Shown: positions 36,854-49,126, counted from the first letter of the stretch. The stretch is 64,000 nt of DNA from Homarus americanus (GCF_018991925.1 NW_024744357.1:4867919-4931918), one strand, 5' to 3'. The notes: generated by a model from the letters alone, not told the origin. Made by a program: numbers and translations.

Positions 36854-37090
36854 TAGTAGCAGTAGTAGGTAGTATTAGTAGTAGTAGTAGTATATGGGTT
36901 GTGTGGTTATTGGGGAGGTTGAGGTCACGTTTAAAGTAGTAGTTGTATTAGTAGTAGTAGTAACAGTAGTAGCAGTAGTAGTAGTAGTATTAGTAGTAGT
37001 AGTAACAGTAGTAGCAGTAGTAGTAGTAGTATTAGTAGTAACAGTAGTAATAGTAGTAGTAGTAGTAGTAGTGGTAGTAGTAGTAGTAGT
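36854..37090. repeat. (TAG)n tract containing a retrotransposon 3' remnant
   Basis: TAG/AGT triplets with ACAGTAGTAGC variants, interrupted at about 36900-36935 by the 3' terminus of the RLE retrotransposon. Confidence 0.9.
36900..36935 (+). mobile_element. RLE retrotransposon copy F: extreme 3' end only
   Basis: GTGTGGTTATTGGGGAGGTT and GAGGTCACGTTTAAA match the last bases of copies B, C and E. They are followed directly by AGTAGTAG. Only about 36 bp of the element is present, an extreme 5' truncation, with the microsatellite on both sides. Confidence 0.75.
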
Positions 37091-37346
37091 TCATGTGGCA
37101 ACCAAGACCGCGTTAAAAAGTTATCTGAAAAAACCAATACAAATCGCTGTTCAAAGCCTCTGTAGACGTAAACAACTCGTAAATGGTCTCCGGCAGCGAC
37201 TATTGCAATATAAGAGACTTACTAATTAACTAAAAGGCAGATAATTATAAAGTATTTTCTGGTGCGGTTGTTTTGTGATAGCGAATATACCCTGAGTGTG
37301 CGGATAGCGTCGTTTAATTTGCTAACTTTGTATCTTTATGCTAATG

Positions 37347-37425
37347 GGATGCGGTGGCCGAGCGGATATAGTGCTCGCTTCTTGTCCTATGAGTCACTGG
37401 TTCGATCATACCCACACCCAGTGTT
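37347..37425 (+). ncRNA. tRNA-like SINE head
   Basis: GCGGTGGCCGAGCGGATA includes a good RNA polymerase III A box (TGGCCGAGCGG, about 37355-37365). GGTTCGATCATACC (about 37399-37412) is a B box. The spacing suits a tRNA-derived SINE promoter. The cloverleaf stems are not convincing, so it is not called as a functional tRNA. Similar heads occur at 60338-60410 and, on the minus strand, 61937-62015. Confidence 0.55.
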
Positions 37426-37588
37426 GCCTCTCCAGAATTTCAAAAAATCCAAGATTGCACCTCAGAAAACTTCAAGATTGACCTAAAAAAAACCCAGATG
37501 TTCATTTTCACAGTACACCAACATTTACCTTGTGTTAAGGTCTCGAAAATATGTACTTTTAAATGTCTTACCTGGGATTTACCTGTAT

Positions 37589-38290
37589 TTAATGCATGTA
37601 GACTTGTAGTGGAAGTTCTTCCGAATCACTGCTGGCATCTTCTGGGTGCATAGTTGCCACCTCTGACTTGGAGCACTTCTCAGTATAGCGCTGGTGACAC
37701 TTTCCACTTTTCATGTCGCTAAGCAGAGATTTAGATGGGTTCCAATTGGAGCAAGACCCTCCCTGCCGAGCGGCTGCTTGCAAAGCAAGCAGCCGGTTTG
37801 CAACAGTTTCGGTTAATAGCCTGTTGGAATGCTTGGTTTTGGCAATGTTTATCTTAGAAAACATCCGCTCAACTACGGCAGATGAATGTGGCAAGGCCAA
37901 TAAATCTCGCATGAATGTTGCAAGGGTAGAAAATTTTGCTTAATTGTTTCCATCTTTTACTTCAAGTAATTCTTGCCCAAAAGAGGTTGGTGACAGGTTC
38001 AAATTTTGGAGACTAGCCTTGGCATGCAACAGATCTTGCCACTGGTCTTGTAAATCATCAAGGTCTGTCTCTTTCACGAGTGTGGGGAAATGAACAGCCA
38101 ATTGTGCAATTGATTTAACATTTCGCTGCGGAGACAGAGCAACTTTTGGATCAATAATAGTAAGCTGTGCTAGGACACGATCTTCTTCCTTATTTGCACA
38201 CACAGTTCTGCTAAAAATTTCTGACAGTCAACAAGGAACCTTTTGTTACTTTCCCCTCGTGGTTCTTTCAGTAGCAAAGCTTCACATCTT
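37589..38290 (-). pseudogene. hAT-family transposase-like remnant (C-terminal part)
   Basis: The C-terminal piece (37589-37912) carries the hAT dimerisation signature LALPHSSAVVERMFSKINIA followed by NRLLTETVANRLLA. The upstream piece (37940-38203 and on to about 38290) fits the preceding region of hAT/ZBED-type transposases (VLAQLTIIDPKVALSP, preceded in another frame by FLVDCQKFLAELCVQIRK). Stops and frameshifts near 37935 and 38190 break it. No zinc-finger BED domain or catalytic N-terminal part is visible and terminal inverted repeats were not found. It could alternatively be a decayed host gene domesticated from hAT. Confidence 0.75.
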
Positions 38291-38299
38291 CCAGCCAGA

Positions 38300-39088
38300 T
38301 ACTAGCCGCGAACTGAACCTGTCCAGAGTCCGTACAGTCGTGTCCACTCCCGGTTCTCCCTTGCTGAACTTCAATGATGAAAAACTAGTCCATGACTTAT
38401 AGTTTATCATCAATCACAATCACCGTGGTTTACCCAGCTGTAAAATGGGGACCTGGTGGGGATGTGAAGGAGGTCGTGTGTACTGTCGGTCATGCTGCTT
38501 CCTCGCAATACCGAGAGACTTGTTGTGAGCAGTATGCTGTATCCACACTGCCCTTCATTCTGTCAAAAAATACCGTGATGTTAACTTAGCCAAACAAAGA
38601 ATCTTCCTGACAATACCGGAGTTAATTTTAGACAGACAGACAGACAGACATATATATATTTAGTAGACAGACACACGAACATTATTACCCAGTACATAGA
38701 GTTGAGGGTAGAAATTGAATAGACAGTGATTAGAGTACAGATTAAAAGACATAAATAATTCGTGTGTTGTTCAGGTCACACGTAACAGTAAAAAAAAAAA
38801 ACAGTAAAGAAAAAATTTGACAGCACTTCCAAACTTGAGTGAGTGGACAGGTGAGCTATAAATGACCGTGTGTTTACCTACAGTACATCACCTTGACGGA
38901 CATACATACATACATACATACAATGCTTAACATACATCTGATATATACATAGGATTTTTTTTAGTTGCTTTTTTAGAGGTTTTCTGTAAATAAACCTCTC
39001 GAGTGATAGAGAGAGAGAGAGAGAGAGGGATTCTTGCCGAAACTTTCAATGAGGAAACTATTCTAACATACTAAGTTAAATTGATTTG
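38300..39088. other. Intergenic, no gene seen
   Basis: AT-rich sequence with a short GACA run (38630-38648), a CATA run (38902-38921) and a GA run (39009-39028). No coding or RNA signal was recognised. Confidence 0.6.
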
Positions 39089-39204
39089 TTTAGGTTAGTT
39101 AGGTTAGGTTAGGTTAGGTTAGGTTAGGTTAGGTTAGGTTAGGTTAGGTTAGGTTAGGTTAGGTTAGGTTTGGTTAGGTTAATTTAAGTTAGGTTAGGTT
39201 AGGT
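39089..39204 (+). repeat. Interstitial (TTAGG)n array, about 115 bp
   Basis: About 17 nearly perfect TTAGG repeats from 39089 to 39172, then degenerate ones to 39204. It lies outside the repeated unit, so it is an independent array. Confidence 0.95.
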
Positions 39205-39259
39205 CACGTATATAAGACTTGTGTTGATGCATATACGTAAGAAATAAATTTGTAGTTAG

Positions 39260-39260
<1 letters not shown>

Positions 39261-39299
<39 letters not shown>
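39261..39299. repeat. (CA)n microsatellite
   Basis: About 19 CA repeats. A C-rich stretch follows at 39405-39475. Confidence 0.9.
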
Positions 39300-39302
<3 letters not shown>

Positions 39303-39624
39303 TAGTATTTAATAATTCAACAGGTGGAAATTGAGTAATGCATTAAATATTGGAATGGTTGTCAATTCTTAATTCTTCTGCATTCCTGACCCCAATTTAT
39401 TTCTCAATCCCCCGCCTTCCACCATCCCCCACCACCTCCCCCTCCCCCCACCAGGAACGCCAACCCCCAATCACCACAGTCTTGTCATGTTACTCACCAC
39501 TACCACAGGAGGAACGTGGGTGCATAAACTAGCCGCTGTATGTGGTAAAATTCAGTTCGTCAATCATCTTGTGTATAAGAGTACAGTTAGGTAATTAGCC
39601 GGTTCCGTAGTGGGTGTAGTAGAG

Positions 39625-40130
39625 TGGACGGTGAGAATTTCCAACATAGGACTTCAAACACATCCAACGAAGCTCGTGTTGACGTCAGTGCTCGAGGATT
39701 CTGGACGCGGGGACAGCGAGCCTTCTTCGACATCAGGATTTTTTATCCCATGGCCGCATGTCACCATAACTTAGCTCTCGATGCTGCACACAGGAGGAAC
39801 GAGAACGACAAGATAAGGGCATATGGGGAGAGAATTCAGAACGTTGATCAAGGCAGCTTCACTCCTCTAGTGTTCACAACCTCTGGTGGGATGGGACCAA
39901 GTGCAAGATGTTTCTATGCCAGACTCGCAGAGGTGATCTCCGAACAGAAGCAGCAGCCCAGAAGTTATGTTACAGCCTGGATGAGATGTCGACTGTCCTT
40001 CTCTCTCCTTCGGTCGGCTTTGCTCTGCCTCAGGGGAACGAGAGCATCGGCCCCAATACCGACAACTGCTGCAGATATTGACTATGAGGCTACAGTCACT
40101 GAATGCCGCATAGATCTGAGACTTAACTAA
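39625..40130 (+). pseudogene. Endonuclease C-terminal fragment (copy E)
   Basis: An open frame of about 168 codons without internal stops matches the last part of the copy C protein. It starts just before RVDVSARGFW, includes AFFDIRIFYP and FTTSGGMGPSARCFYARLAE, and ends at the same C-terminus (DLRLN). Lacking the RT and its own start, it is a dead fragment despite being open. Confidence 0.8.
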
Positions 40131-40242
40131 CTCAACATAGTTAGGATAGCTACTTATGTATTAGGATATTTAATATTAAGGTAATAAAATGGCGGCGAAG
40201 GTATGGCTATTCGGGGAGGCTGGAGGTCACGTTATAAAAAAA
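39625..40242 (+). mobile_element. RLE retrotransposon copy E: 3' end, + strand
   Basis: This 5'-truncated copy joins a GTGTAGTAGAG flank directly to sequence coding for the endonuclease region. It ends in GGTCACGTTATAAAAAAA followed by GTAG-rich DNA (40243-40336, interleaved with GTGTGTGTGTAGTAG). It is more diverged from copy C than A and B are, so it is probably an older insertion. Confidence 0.85.
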
Positions 40243-40509
40243 GTAGGTGTGTGTGTAGTAGTAGTAGTAGTAGGTGTGTGTGTAATAGTAGGTGTGTGTG
40301 TGTGTGTGTGTAGTAGTAGTAGTAGAAGTAGTTACTTTAATCTTTATCAGACTGAGACATTCTCTTCCTCAGTCGCTCTATGTACCGGCAGACGTTACCA
40401 CTTAGACACATTAAAATACTCAATCTTTATTTGCTCACCAAACATAAGGGTGAAAAATACTCCCAGCCATCCATCCTTAATGTCAATATTTACCTAGCCC
40501 CTTCAGAGG

Positions 40510-41672
40510 TCCTACCACACCCATACTGTCTCTACCACACCAATACTGTCTCTACCACACCCAGTACTGTCTCTACCACACCCAATACTGCATCTACCAC
40601 ACCCAGTACTGCCTCTACCACACCCAATACTGCCTCTACCACACCCAGTACTGTCTCTACCACCAGTACTGTCTCTACCACACCAATACTGTCTCTACCA
40701 CACCAATACTGCCTCTACCACACCCAGTACTATCCCTACCACACCAATACTGTCTCTACCACACCAGTGCTGCTCTACCACACCCAGTACTGTCCTACAC
40801 CAAGTACTGCCTCAACCACCAATACTGTCTCTACCACACCAATGCTGCCTCTACCACACCAATACTGTCTCTACCACACCCAGTACTGTCTCTACCACAC
40901 CCAATACTGCCTCTACCACACCCAATTGCTGCCTCTACCACACCCAATACTGCCTCTACCACACCCAGTACTGTCTCTACCACACCCCGGCTGTCTCTAC
41001 CACACCCAGTATTGTCTCTACCACACCAGTACTGTCTCTACCACACCCAGTACTGTCTCTACCACACCAATACTGTCTCTGCACACCAATGCTGCCCTCT
41101 ACCACACCCAGTGCTGTCTCTACCACCCCAGTGCTGCCTCTACCACACCAGAAAGTGCTGCCTCCAGCCACACACCAATACTGTCTCTACCACACCAATG
41201 CCGCCTCTACCACACCCAGTACTGTCTCTACCACCCCAGTGCTGCCTCTACCACATCAGTACTGCCTCCTACCACACCAATACTCTACCACGCCAGTACT
41301 GCCTCTACACCCAGTGCTGTCTCTACCACACCAGATGCTGCTCAACCACACACCAATACTGTCTCTACCACACCAATGCGCTGCCTCTACCACGCAGTAC
41401 TGTCTCTACCACCCCAGTGCCTCTACCACACTTAATACTGCCTCTACCACACTTAATACTGCCTCTATCACACTTAATACTGCCTCTATCACACTTAATA
41501 CTGCCTCTACCACACTTAATACTGCCTCTACCACACTTAATACTGCCTCTATCACACTTAACACTGCCTCTACCACACTTAATACTGCCTCTACCACACT
41601 TAATACTGCCTCTACCACACTTAATACTGCCTCTACCACACTTAATACTGCCTCTACCACACTTAATACTCT
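40510..41672. repeat. 20-21-bp minisatellite, about 55 units
   Basis: Units follow CTCTACCACACCCAGTACTG, with variants ending CCAATACTG and, in the last 250 bp, a homogenised CCTCTACCACACTTAATACTG form. The long serine/threonine/proline-rich or LPHLI reading frames across it are repeat translations, open in several frames at once, and are not genes. Confidence 0.95.
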
Positions 41673-42481
41673 CTCTCTCTCTGAACTTTTATTTTACTTC
41701 TGTTTCCAGCTGCTGTTGTGTTTTCAGAAGATCACTCATGGACAGCAGTTCCTCAGGTCATTCGAGATGGTACAACAATATTATTAAGGTACTTCCTGCA
41801 ACCTAACCTAACCCAACCAAACCAACCCAACCCAAAATTACTCCACCTCCCCCACCTCCCGACAAACAACCACTCCCCAGAGAATCACCCAATTGGTTCT
41901 CAAACTACAGCATCGTTACCATAACTCTGCTTCTTCCTCCAAATCTTCATCCTGTCCACAACCTAACCCTCCATTGATAGTTTACCTGTATATAAACAAT
42001 TAGTGGGGGAGGGAGGGAGGGAGGGAGGGAGAAGGTGAGACAGGGGGAAAGGGAGGGAGAAAGAGAATGAGACAGAGAGAGAGAGGGGAGAAGTCTAAAG
42101 GGAATGTTGTTAGCGTAGGTGGGGGCTTTAGGTCATACAATAATTGAAATGTTTTTTGACAGTAATATTTTTATGCTGGGAAAAACATGAACTCAACATA
42201 AGAGTGATAGCATCAAGCATTTCATTTTGTAGTTTCATGTGGTGAATAACTGGGGCTGGTTATTTGAACGCTCCACTGTTATTTGCATATACATGTCATG
42301 ATTGGCTCTACCTACTACCTACCTACTACCTGCCTATATATATATATATATATTCTCTCTCTCTCTCTCTCTCTCTCTGTCTGTCTCACACACACCTCAT
42401 TCAGGGTGTAGAGACGCGAAAGGTGTTAGTAGCCTACAGCACGTCTCAAATTTTACTTAACAGTGCGAACTTTGATGACAA
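41673..42481. other. Intergenic, simple repeats only
   Basis: Contains AACCC-like repeats (41798-41836), a GGGA run (42006-42032), a GAGA region (42060-42090), a TA run (42334-42350) and a CT run (42353-42384). No gene was recognised. Confidence 0.6.
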
Positions 42482-42645
42482 TTTTTATATACGTGTTGCC
42501 TTGTTATATACGTGTTACCTTGTTATGTACGAGTTACATTGTTATATACGTGTTGCTTTGTTATATACGAGTTGCCTTGTTATATACGAGTTGCCTTGTT
42601 ATATACGTGTTGCCTTGTTATATACGTGTTGCCTTGTTATATGAC
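42482..42645. repeat. 19-bp tandem repeat, 8-9 units
   Basis: Units of TTGTTATATACGTGTTGCC with alternation of GTGTTGCC and GAGTTGCC forms. Confidence 0.9.
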
Positions 42646-44583
42646 ACAACGTACGAAGGATTTTGACAACCCTACCGAGACAACAGGAGTCATAGCGTTC
42701 TTTCTGAAATTCATTGATACTTTTTTCTGGGCTGTGTACTAACTTAACCTAACCCTAACCTAACCTAACCCTCACCGACTTGTTATTTCTCTGGGGACCA
42801 CAGCTTATAAATTTAACAATTCCCTCACAATCTTATATATTCTGTACCGGCTCTCGTAATTATAGCCCCTGTCTTAAACTTTCTGGCAATATCACATGTC
42901 GCATACATCGTAACATTACAAACACAACATTGACTTGATGTTTTATGCAGTAGTTATCGACTTTGGCCCACAGTTCACACCGTAATTGATACTTGTATAC
43001 ATTACACCTTCAGAGATGTTGGTTTTCTTCATAGTAAACAAAGTAAGGATATTTATATACGGCCCTTTGTCTCTTATCACCATCACCACCACTATCATCA
43101 CCATCACCACCACCATCAACACCACCACCATCACCATCCCCATCACCCACACACCACCATCACCCACCATCACCACCACCATCACCACCATCACCACCAC
43201 CACCACCACCAACACCAACACCACCATCTCCACCACCACCATCACCACCACGTAATTTCAAACCTCCCTCAAGAATTCTCATAAACTACTCTTACTTAAG
43301 CATCTCTCAAATTCTTCCTTCCCACCTTGCCCCGTTCTGCCCCGTCATGCCCCGTTCTGTCATCGCCCCGTCCCACCCTGCCTCGTTCTGCCACCGTTCT
43401 GTCCAACGCTATATCCCACCCTGCCCCGACCTGTCATGCCCCGTTCTGCCCCCCACCCTACCCCAAACGGCAACTTCAGGTTTATTGACAGATGTGAGGG
43501 AGTCGACCCGGAATATATAAATTCTTGAACTCTCCCCAACACGAGCTGCAGAATGTTTAACTAGAGCGATTGGATCTCTGCCTCCCTCACGCTCTCCTAA
43601 GAATTGTGCTTGTCCAATTGTTTTATTTAATTATCGTCTCTCTATTTGATTTAATACTTACAAGAATTAATGTATAATTAAAGCATTGTCTATGTTATTG
43701 TTATTATTATTGTTGTTTATTTTATTGTTATTGTTTATTCTAGTTTATGTTGTTATTATCGTTTATCCTAATTTATGTTCCGTTTTCTTTGTACGTTTTC
43801 TCAATGTTGATTTCACGTTTTCTTTGATTGTTAATATTTGTCTCGCGTCTCTGTTTTTGTTTCTGACATCTGGTCTCTCTTGGGGTATTAGGCAGTTTGT
43901 GGAGTGTGATGGAAGGAGAGGAGGGGTGAAAGAGGAGAAGAGAAGGAGAAGAGGAGAGAAGGAGTAGGAGGAAGAGGGAAGAAAGAGGAGGGGATGAAGG
44001 AAGAGGATAACAGAAAGGGTAGAAAATGAGGAGAGACAAGTCAGGAATAGTAGAGGGAGGGAGGGGGTAGGAGGGTAGGGAGGGTAGGGGAGGGTAGGGA
44101 GGGGGTAGGAGGAGGGTAGGGAGGGGTAGGTGGGTAGGGAGGGGGGTAGGAGGGTAGGGAAGGAGGGAGGGGGTGTAGAAGGGTAGGGAGAGACCCGTGC
44201 CGTTATTGCCTTCAGCACCTCGCATATCTCCGGGTTGATGGCACAAGGTCGGATATTCACTGCCTGGATGTGTCTAATATATCTTCATTACAGTCTTTAC
44301 CAGTGCGAGAGTGTACAGTAACCGTATATTATTAACCGGATAACTCTCTTTTAATTGCTTGTTCGCATTCGAGTCGCTTTTCCTCTCTCGTTGTTCGTGA
44401 GTTTTGGGGAGTAATTCTGAGATAGTATACTTGGTCATATCGCCGGGTTACGTACGGGTTCACTACACGTTTCGGATTTTCGTTGGGTCTGTCTCGGTTC
44501 TCACCCTCCTCCCCCTCAACCCTCCAAATATATCTGCCTTTAGGAATATGCGAAACCTCATTTAATCTGATCAAAATATAGTA
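42646..44583. other. Intergenic, no gene seen
   Basis: Includes a CACCAT/CACCAC tract (43078-43250), CCCCGTTCTGCC repeats (43328-43450), and a G/A-rich tract (43905-44190). An 80-codon minus-strand frame at 44332-44574 has non-repetitive composition but matches nothing I know and lacks evident splice or start context. Confidence 0.55.
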
Positions 44584-44697
44584 TAATCTAACCTAACTTA
44601 ACCTTACTTAATCTAACCTAACCTATCCTATCCTAACCTAACCTTACCTATCCTAACCTAGCCTAACCTTACCTAACCTAACCTAACTAACCTAAAC
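44584..44697 (-). repeat. Degenerate (TTAGG)n array
   Basis: CCTAA repeats with many CTTACC and CCTATC variants, an older, decayed telomere-like array. Confidence 0.8.
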
Positions 44698-45079
44698 CAC
44701 ATTAATTCCTGGATTATTTTACCAATCTTCAGCCTTAAATGAAACGCCTTGACGTCCCCATAGTGTGCACTGGGGATGGGGCGGGCGGTGGTAGGCGTGA
44801 GAGAGGTGGTAGTGAGGTGGTAGAGAGGTGGTAGTGAGGTGGTAGAGAGGTGGTAGAGAGGTGGTAGAAGTATTGGTGGTTCATGTGTCTTAAAAATACT
44901 GGGATAATGGACACTGTTCTTTATCCTTTGAGTCCGTGATGTTTTTGTTGTTTTCATTATCAATAGTATTTTTTTTATTAATGTTATTGTTATTATATTA
45001 TTGTTGTTGTTATTAATACTATTGGTGTTGATATTTTCATTATTATTATTGTTGTTGTTTTTTTGTTTTTTTATTATCA

Positions 45080-45147
<68 letters not shown>

Positions 45148-45185
45148 TTGTTATTATTATTATTAGTAGTAGTAGTAGTATCATA
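45080..45185. repeat. (ATT)n then (TAG)n microsatellite
   Basis: About 25 ATT repeats followed by GTAGTAGTAGTAGTA. It resembles a preferred target of the RLE element, but no element copy is joined to it. Confidence 0.9.
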
Positions 45186-45584
45186 GCGAAAAGGGGCTTG
45201 CGAGAATGTGAATGAATATTGTTACTACTACTACTACTACTACAACTACTACTATTAGAATAGAGACAACTACAGGTGCACAGGTAAATTTTCACTGCTT
45301 AGAAACAGCGTCTGGTAGCGAGCTATGACAAAGGCTACTACTGTATCGACACATGTCTTAGCGTCGTGCGTGTGTACCGTCTGTCTGTCTGTCTGTCTGT
45401 CTAACATGAATATATAGTTTTATAACCCATCATAAATTCATTGTCCTAAATAAAGAAATAAAGGTGATTCTTCGTTTCGTGTTTGACCAGCATTGATATT
45501 ATTATATTATTGCTATTAATAATGATTTTATTCGTAAGACACGAACGATTCCTGTGTGGTTTTTCTGTTATGACCTGTCAGGGC

Positions 45585-46582
45585 TGTAACAAGCAGGATG
45601 GTTGTCCGCCGCTTGTTCGCGTCCCCCACTAGGGGGGGTAGACGGAGGTGAGAAGGTCGCTGCTGGCTCATCGCACACCAGACACTACCCAGCCGTCAAC
45701 ACAGCTGTACTTGCACCCCGCTGTTCGTTCAAATTCTGGTTGTGTGCTCATCTGAGGCTCCTAGGGCTCATGGGCTGATTCCCCAGACCTTCGCTATTCG
45801 ACTGTCAATCTCCGGACACCTACTCAAGCTACTACCACGGCTGCCACGTCATCGCCACTTCTTCCACGCCCTATCCACCGTCCGTGCCCTGGGCGTCTGT
45901 CCTGTGTAGCAAGACATCGCCCGCCGGCGCCAAGTGAGGAAGCTGCCTTGACCTTCCTCCTGAGAGCGGATCACTGCTTTACGGAACCTTCCACCGGGCC
46001 ACCTCCGTAGGAAATATTCTATATATTGTTTGATTCTCGTAATTGTTTGACTCCCGTAATTGTTTGACTCCCTTAATTGTTTGACTCCCGTTAATTGTTT
46101 GACTCCCATTAATTGTTTGACTCCCATAAATTGTTTGACTCCCTCTAATTGTTTGACTCCATTAATTGTTGACTCCCGTAATTGTTTGACCCTGTTAATT
46201 GTTTGACTCCGTTAATTGTTTGACTCCCAATTGTTTGACTCCGTTAATTGTTTGATTCTCGTAATTGTTTGACTCCCGTAATTGTTTGACTCCCTTAATT
46301 GTTTGACTCCCGTTAATTGTTTGACTCCCATTAATTGTTTGACTCCCATAAATTGTTTGACTCCCTCTAATTGTTTGACTCCATTAATTGTTGACTCCCG
46401 TAATTGTTTGTTTAATATTTGTGTGAGTGGTGTCAGTTTTTGTGTTATTTTCATAGTAAAGAGATGTCAATCTCTAACTGTTGTTTTTTATCCCTCGGAA
46501 AACCATGGTTCTTGACTTTCCTTTTATAAGATCCTGATTAGGCTGGCAAGGGATTCATATCCCTAAGTCCCAGGCCTTTACA
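45585..46582. mobile_element. Possible solo LTR (weak)
   Basis: A segment bounded by TGTAAC... and ...TTTACA, the terminal style of Gypsy-type LTRs. Its first 430 bp is distinctly GC-rich compared with the flanks and the rest is occupied by a tandem array. I see no target-site duplication and no second LTR, so this is only a suggestion. A GC-rich unique segment of other origin is equally possible. Confidence 0.25.
46024..46412. repeat. About 19-20-bp tandem repeat with higher-order duplication
   Basis: Units of AATTGTTTGACTCCCGTT with small variants. A block of about 160 bp starting near 46031 is repeated nearly exactly from about 46253, giving a higher-order period of about 222 bp. Confidence 0.9.
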
Positions 46583-47575
46583 ACGAGTGTAGATGACCTT
46601 ACCTCACCTCTCACCCTTCACTCCTACGTCTGTTTCTCTCCAATAAATAGAGAAAAAATAAACTGATGTAATTAGATTAATATGAGGATAGAGAGTTGGA
46701 GCCTCCTGTCGAGGGGTGCAGATGAGTAATGAGGCCACAGGTAAATAAGTCACACCTTGATATGTTTAGGCCAGGTAATGAAGCCACCACACTCCACGTT
46801 AGGTTAGGTTGAGCTTAAACACACCTGAGCTGCACAAATTGGCAACATCATTTAGGTGGAAGCGTTTGTAGCGGGTGAGTCTTCCGGAGTGACCTGGTGA
46901 GCCTTTGGGTAGAGGAGGATCAAGACACGGTTAAATGAGTCTTCCGTCCCAGCCATGAACCCTGAGTCTTGCGATCCCGATACATCACACATATGACATT
47001 TTTCTGAAGCCTCCATGGACAGTTTTCTCAGTTAGCAGTAAAGTGTGAAGACCGATAAGCGGCGTTTTGCAATCTGAATAAACTCTTGCAAGACATGAAC
47101 CGAGAAATACAGCAACACATGACGTATGAGATATATACCTTTGAGTTAGAAACATTCACTCGGACACTCAACACAGCCTGAGTGAGTCAATGACGTAATA
47201 CCTTATACTTGTGACGTCAGAGGTGTGGTTGCATTTCTCATTGGTTGACTAAAAACAAAAATAAATAAATAAATAAATAAATTATACTCTTAAGACTTTA
47301 TAAGTATCAGGATTTTCTTAGTCAATTGGAGTGTCTGTCTCAGTGTCTGTCTCTAGGTTTGTGAGGTATTGTGAATCGTTTCGTAGTACTAAAACCATAA
47401 GAGACACCAGATTGTATTTATTTAAGAGTATATATGTCAATCAGATAAGATTTCATTATATGTATGAGGGTTCGCGACCACAGTCCACCATTCATAATGT
47501 TATGGGGTCGTCTTTATCAATTCTTCCCAGATGTTATGTGTTTTCAGGGTCCAGACCACAGCTTTTAATCTGAAT
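46583..47575. other. Intergenic, no gene seen
   Basis: Mixed-composition sequence with short AAAT repeats (47256-47282). No gene was recognised. Confidence 0.55.
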
Positions 47576-48600
47576 TTTTTTTTTTTTTTTTAGGGAAAGG
47601 AGGAATGAAGGAAGATTAGAGGTGGGGGAAGGAAGTTATAGTTCGGAAATTGAAGAAATTTAGGAGGAGGTAAGAGAGGGCGGGCTGACCGCCTAGCTAA
47701 GCTAAAAGTGTGTTAGGGTTGTGTCATGGGTTAGTTATTGTCTGTCGGTACAGGCACTAGACAGCCTACCCTGTCCCATTTATGGGTGTTTTAAGGGCCT
47801 TATTTCATATTCCGCCGACCCTACTGGCGGATGCTGGTCTAGGGAGGTTGTCTATTGCCTGGCCGTGTAGATCAGGGGTGGTAATGGACCTTTTGAGATT
47901 TCGTAGCTTTTTGGGAACCATGTATGGTTGTTGACGTTATCTGGTGGGAGTCTTTGAAGGAGTTCTTGCTCTGATCGTTCTATCTTTTGCCAGATTCTGC
48001 TGGCCAGGGTGTGCAGCTGCTGGTTGATGGGTTTCATTCTCAGGTCTCTATGTATCTCGGCTGTGGTTCTGGTGAAGGGGTATCTTTCACCTGTGACGAA
48101 TCTTAGGGCTTCATTTTGGACCACCTGTAATTTTAATATTTGAGTGGTGCTCATAGTATGAAGAGGTACTGCTGGGTAAGTTAATATCGGTGTGATAAAT
48201 GATGTCACCAGGCGGAGTTTTATTTTCTCAGGAAGCGCTTTAAAGCGGTATAGTTTTCTCAGCTCTCTTCTTGCTTTTTCCTTCCTACTGTGGACATGAT
48301 GGGAGTAACCTGTCGTGGATATATGTAGGCCCAGGAGGGTGCCTCTGCTTTTGTATTCTATCTGGGCATTATAGGTTATTAATGGATGGGTTTTCCTTCT
48401 GCATAAGGGTATCACTGTGAATTTCGGGAGACTGGTTTGGATTTTCCATTGTTTTTCGTAGTTATTTACCCTTTCTAATTCCCGCCTGGTGTTGTCGACC
48501 TGTAACGCTCGCGATTTTCCTTGATGTGTTGTTATTTGAGTGATGTCATCTGCATACATAATATCTTCGTTACCTATTCCTTCTGTGTCTGTACTCTCCC
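47576..48600 (-). mobile_element. Jockey-like LINE, 5'-truncated, with poly(A) tail
   Basis: On the minus strand the element runs from about 48600 (abrupt start next to a CTCCC-rich tract) through an RT C-terminal frame and a 3' UTR of about 260 bp to an A run of about 16 (T run at 47576-47591). The poly(A) tail sets it apart from the short-tandem-repeat tails of the LINEs at 2 and 4 kb. Confidence 0.8.
47852..48600 (-). pseudogene. Jockey-type reverse transcriptase fragment
   Basis: An open frame of about 249 codons starts just before the RT catalytic box (MYADDITQI, YADD at 48545-48556) and continues through the thumb and C-terminal region (RGTLLGLHIS; LRLVTSFITPILTYPAVPLH; VQNEALRFVTGERYPF). 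This arrangement is typical of jockey/I-group LINE ORF2 proteins, which also carry an N-terminal AP endonuclease that is missing here. No stop interrupts it, suggesting a fairly young but truncated insertion. Confidence 0.8.
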
Positions 48601-49126
48601 TCCCCCCTCCTCCCTCCCACTCCCTCCCTCTCCCTCCCTCCCACTCCTCTCCTCCCTCCCACTCCCTCTCCTCCCTCTCCACTCCTCCTCCCCTCCCTCC
48701 TCCTCCCTCCTCCCACTCCTCCTCCCACCCCTTGGCCCTCCCATACCTTAAATTTTATCCATTAATATATTTCCCTGTTTCCCATCTAACCTAATTATCT
48801 CATTTTCCTTATTCGACAAATCTCCATTATTTCCTCCTTTCCTTTTGATGTCCTCTTACCCTCGTCTTGGTCACTGGTGGACATCTACAACCTCTGACAC
48901 ACATTACCACTTATGTGTAGTATTTCAAAGAGCCAATGGTAAATATCTCCCTTTTTCAATAGATGTGTAAGATCATTAAATGCTGTGTTTTATTCTACTT
49001 AATCTTGTTTTAAGTTTCGATTAATATTTACCACCACAACTAAATGTTACTTTTCATATGTAAATAATTGATTTAAAAAGGTGAGGTGTTGTCTTTAGCG
49101 GGTGGAGTCAACACACGCTTAGTTTT

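Noticed and set aside
37347..37425. Functional tRNA gene
   Set aside because: A and B boxes are present, but the acceptor and anticodon stems do not pair well, so it is treated as a SINE head.
40380..41806. Long Ser/Thr/Pro-rich frames (351 and 264 codons)
   Set aside because: They lie on a 20-21-bp minisatellite, overlap in several frames, and shift whenever unit length changes.
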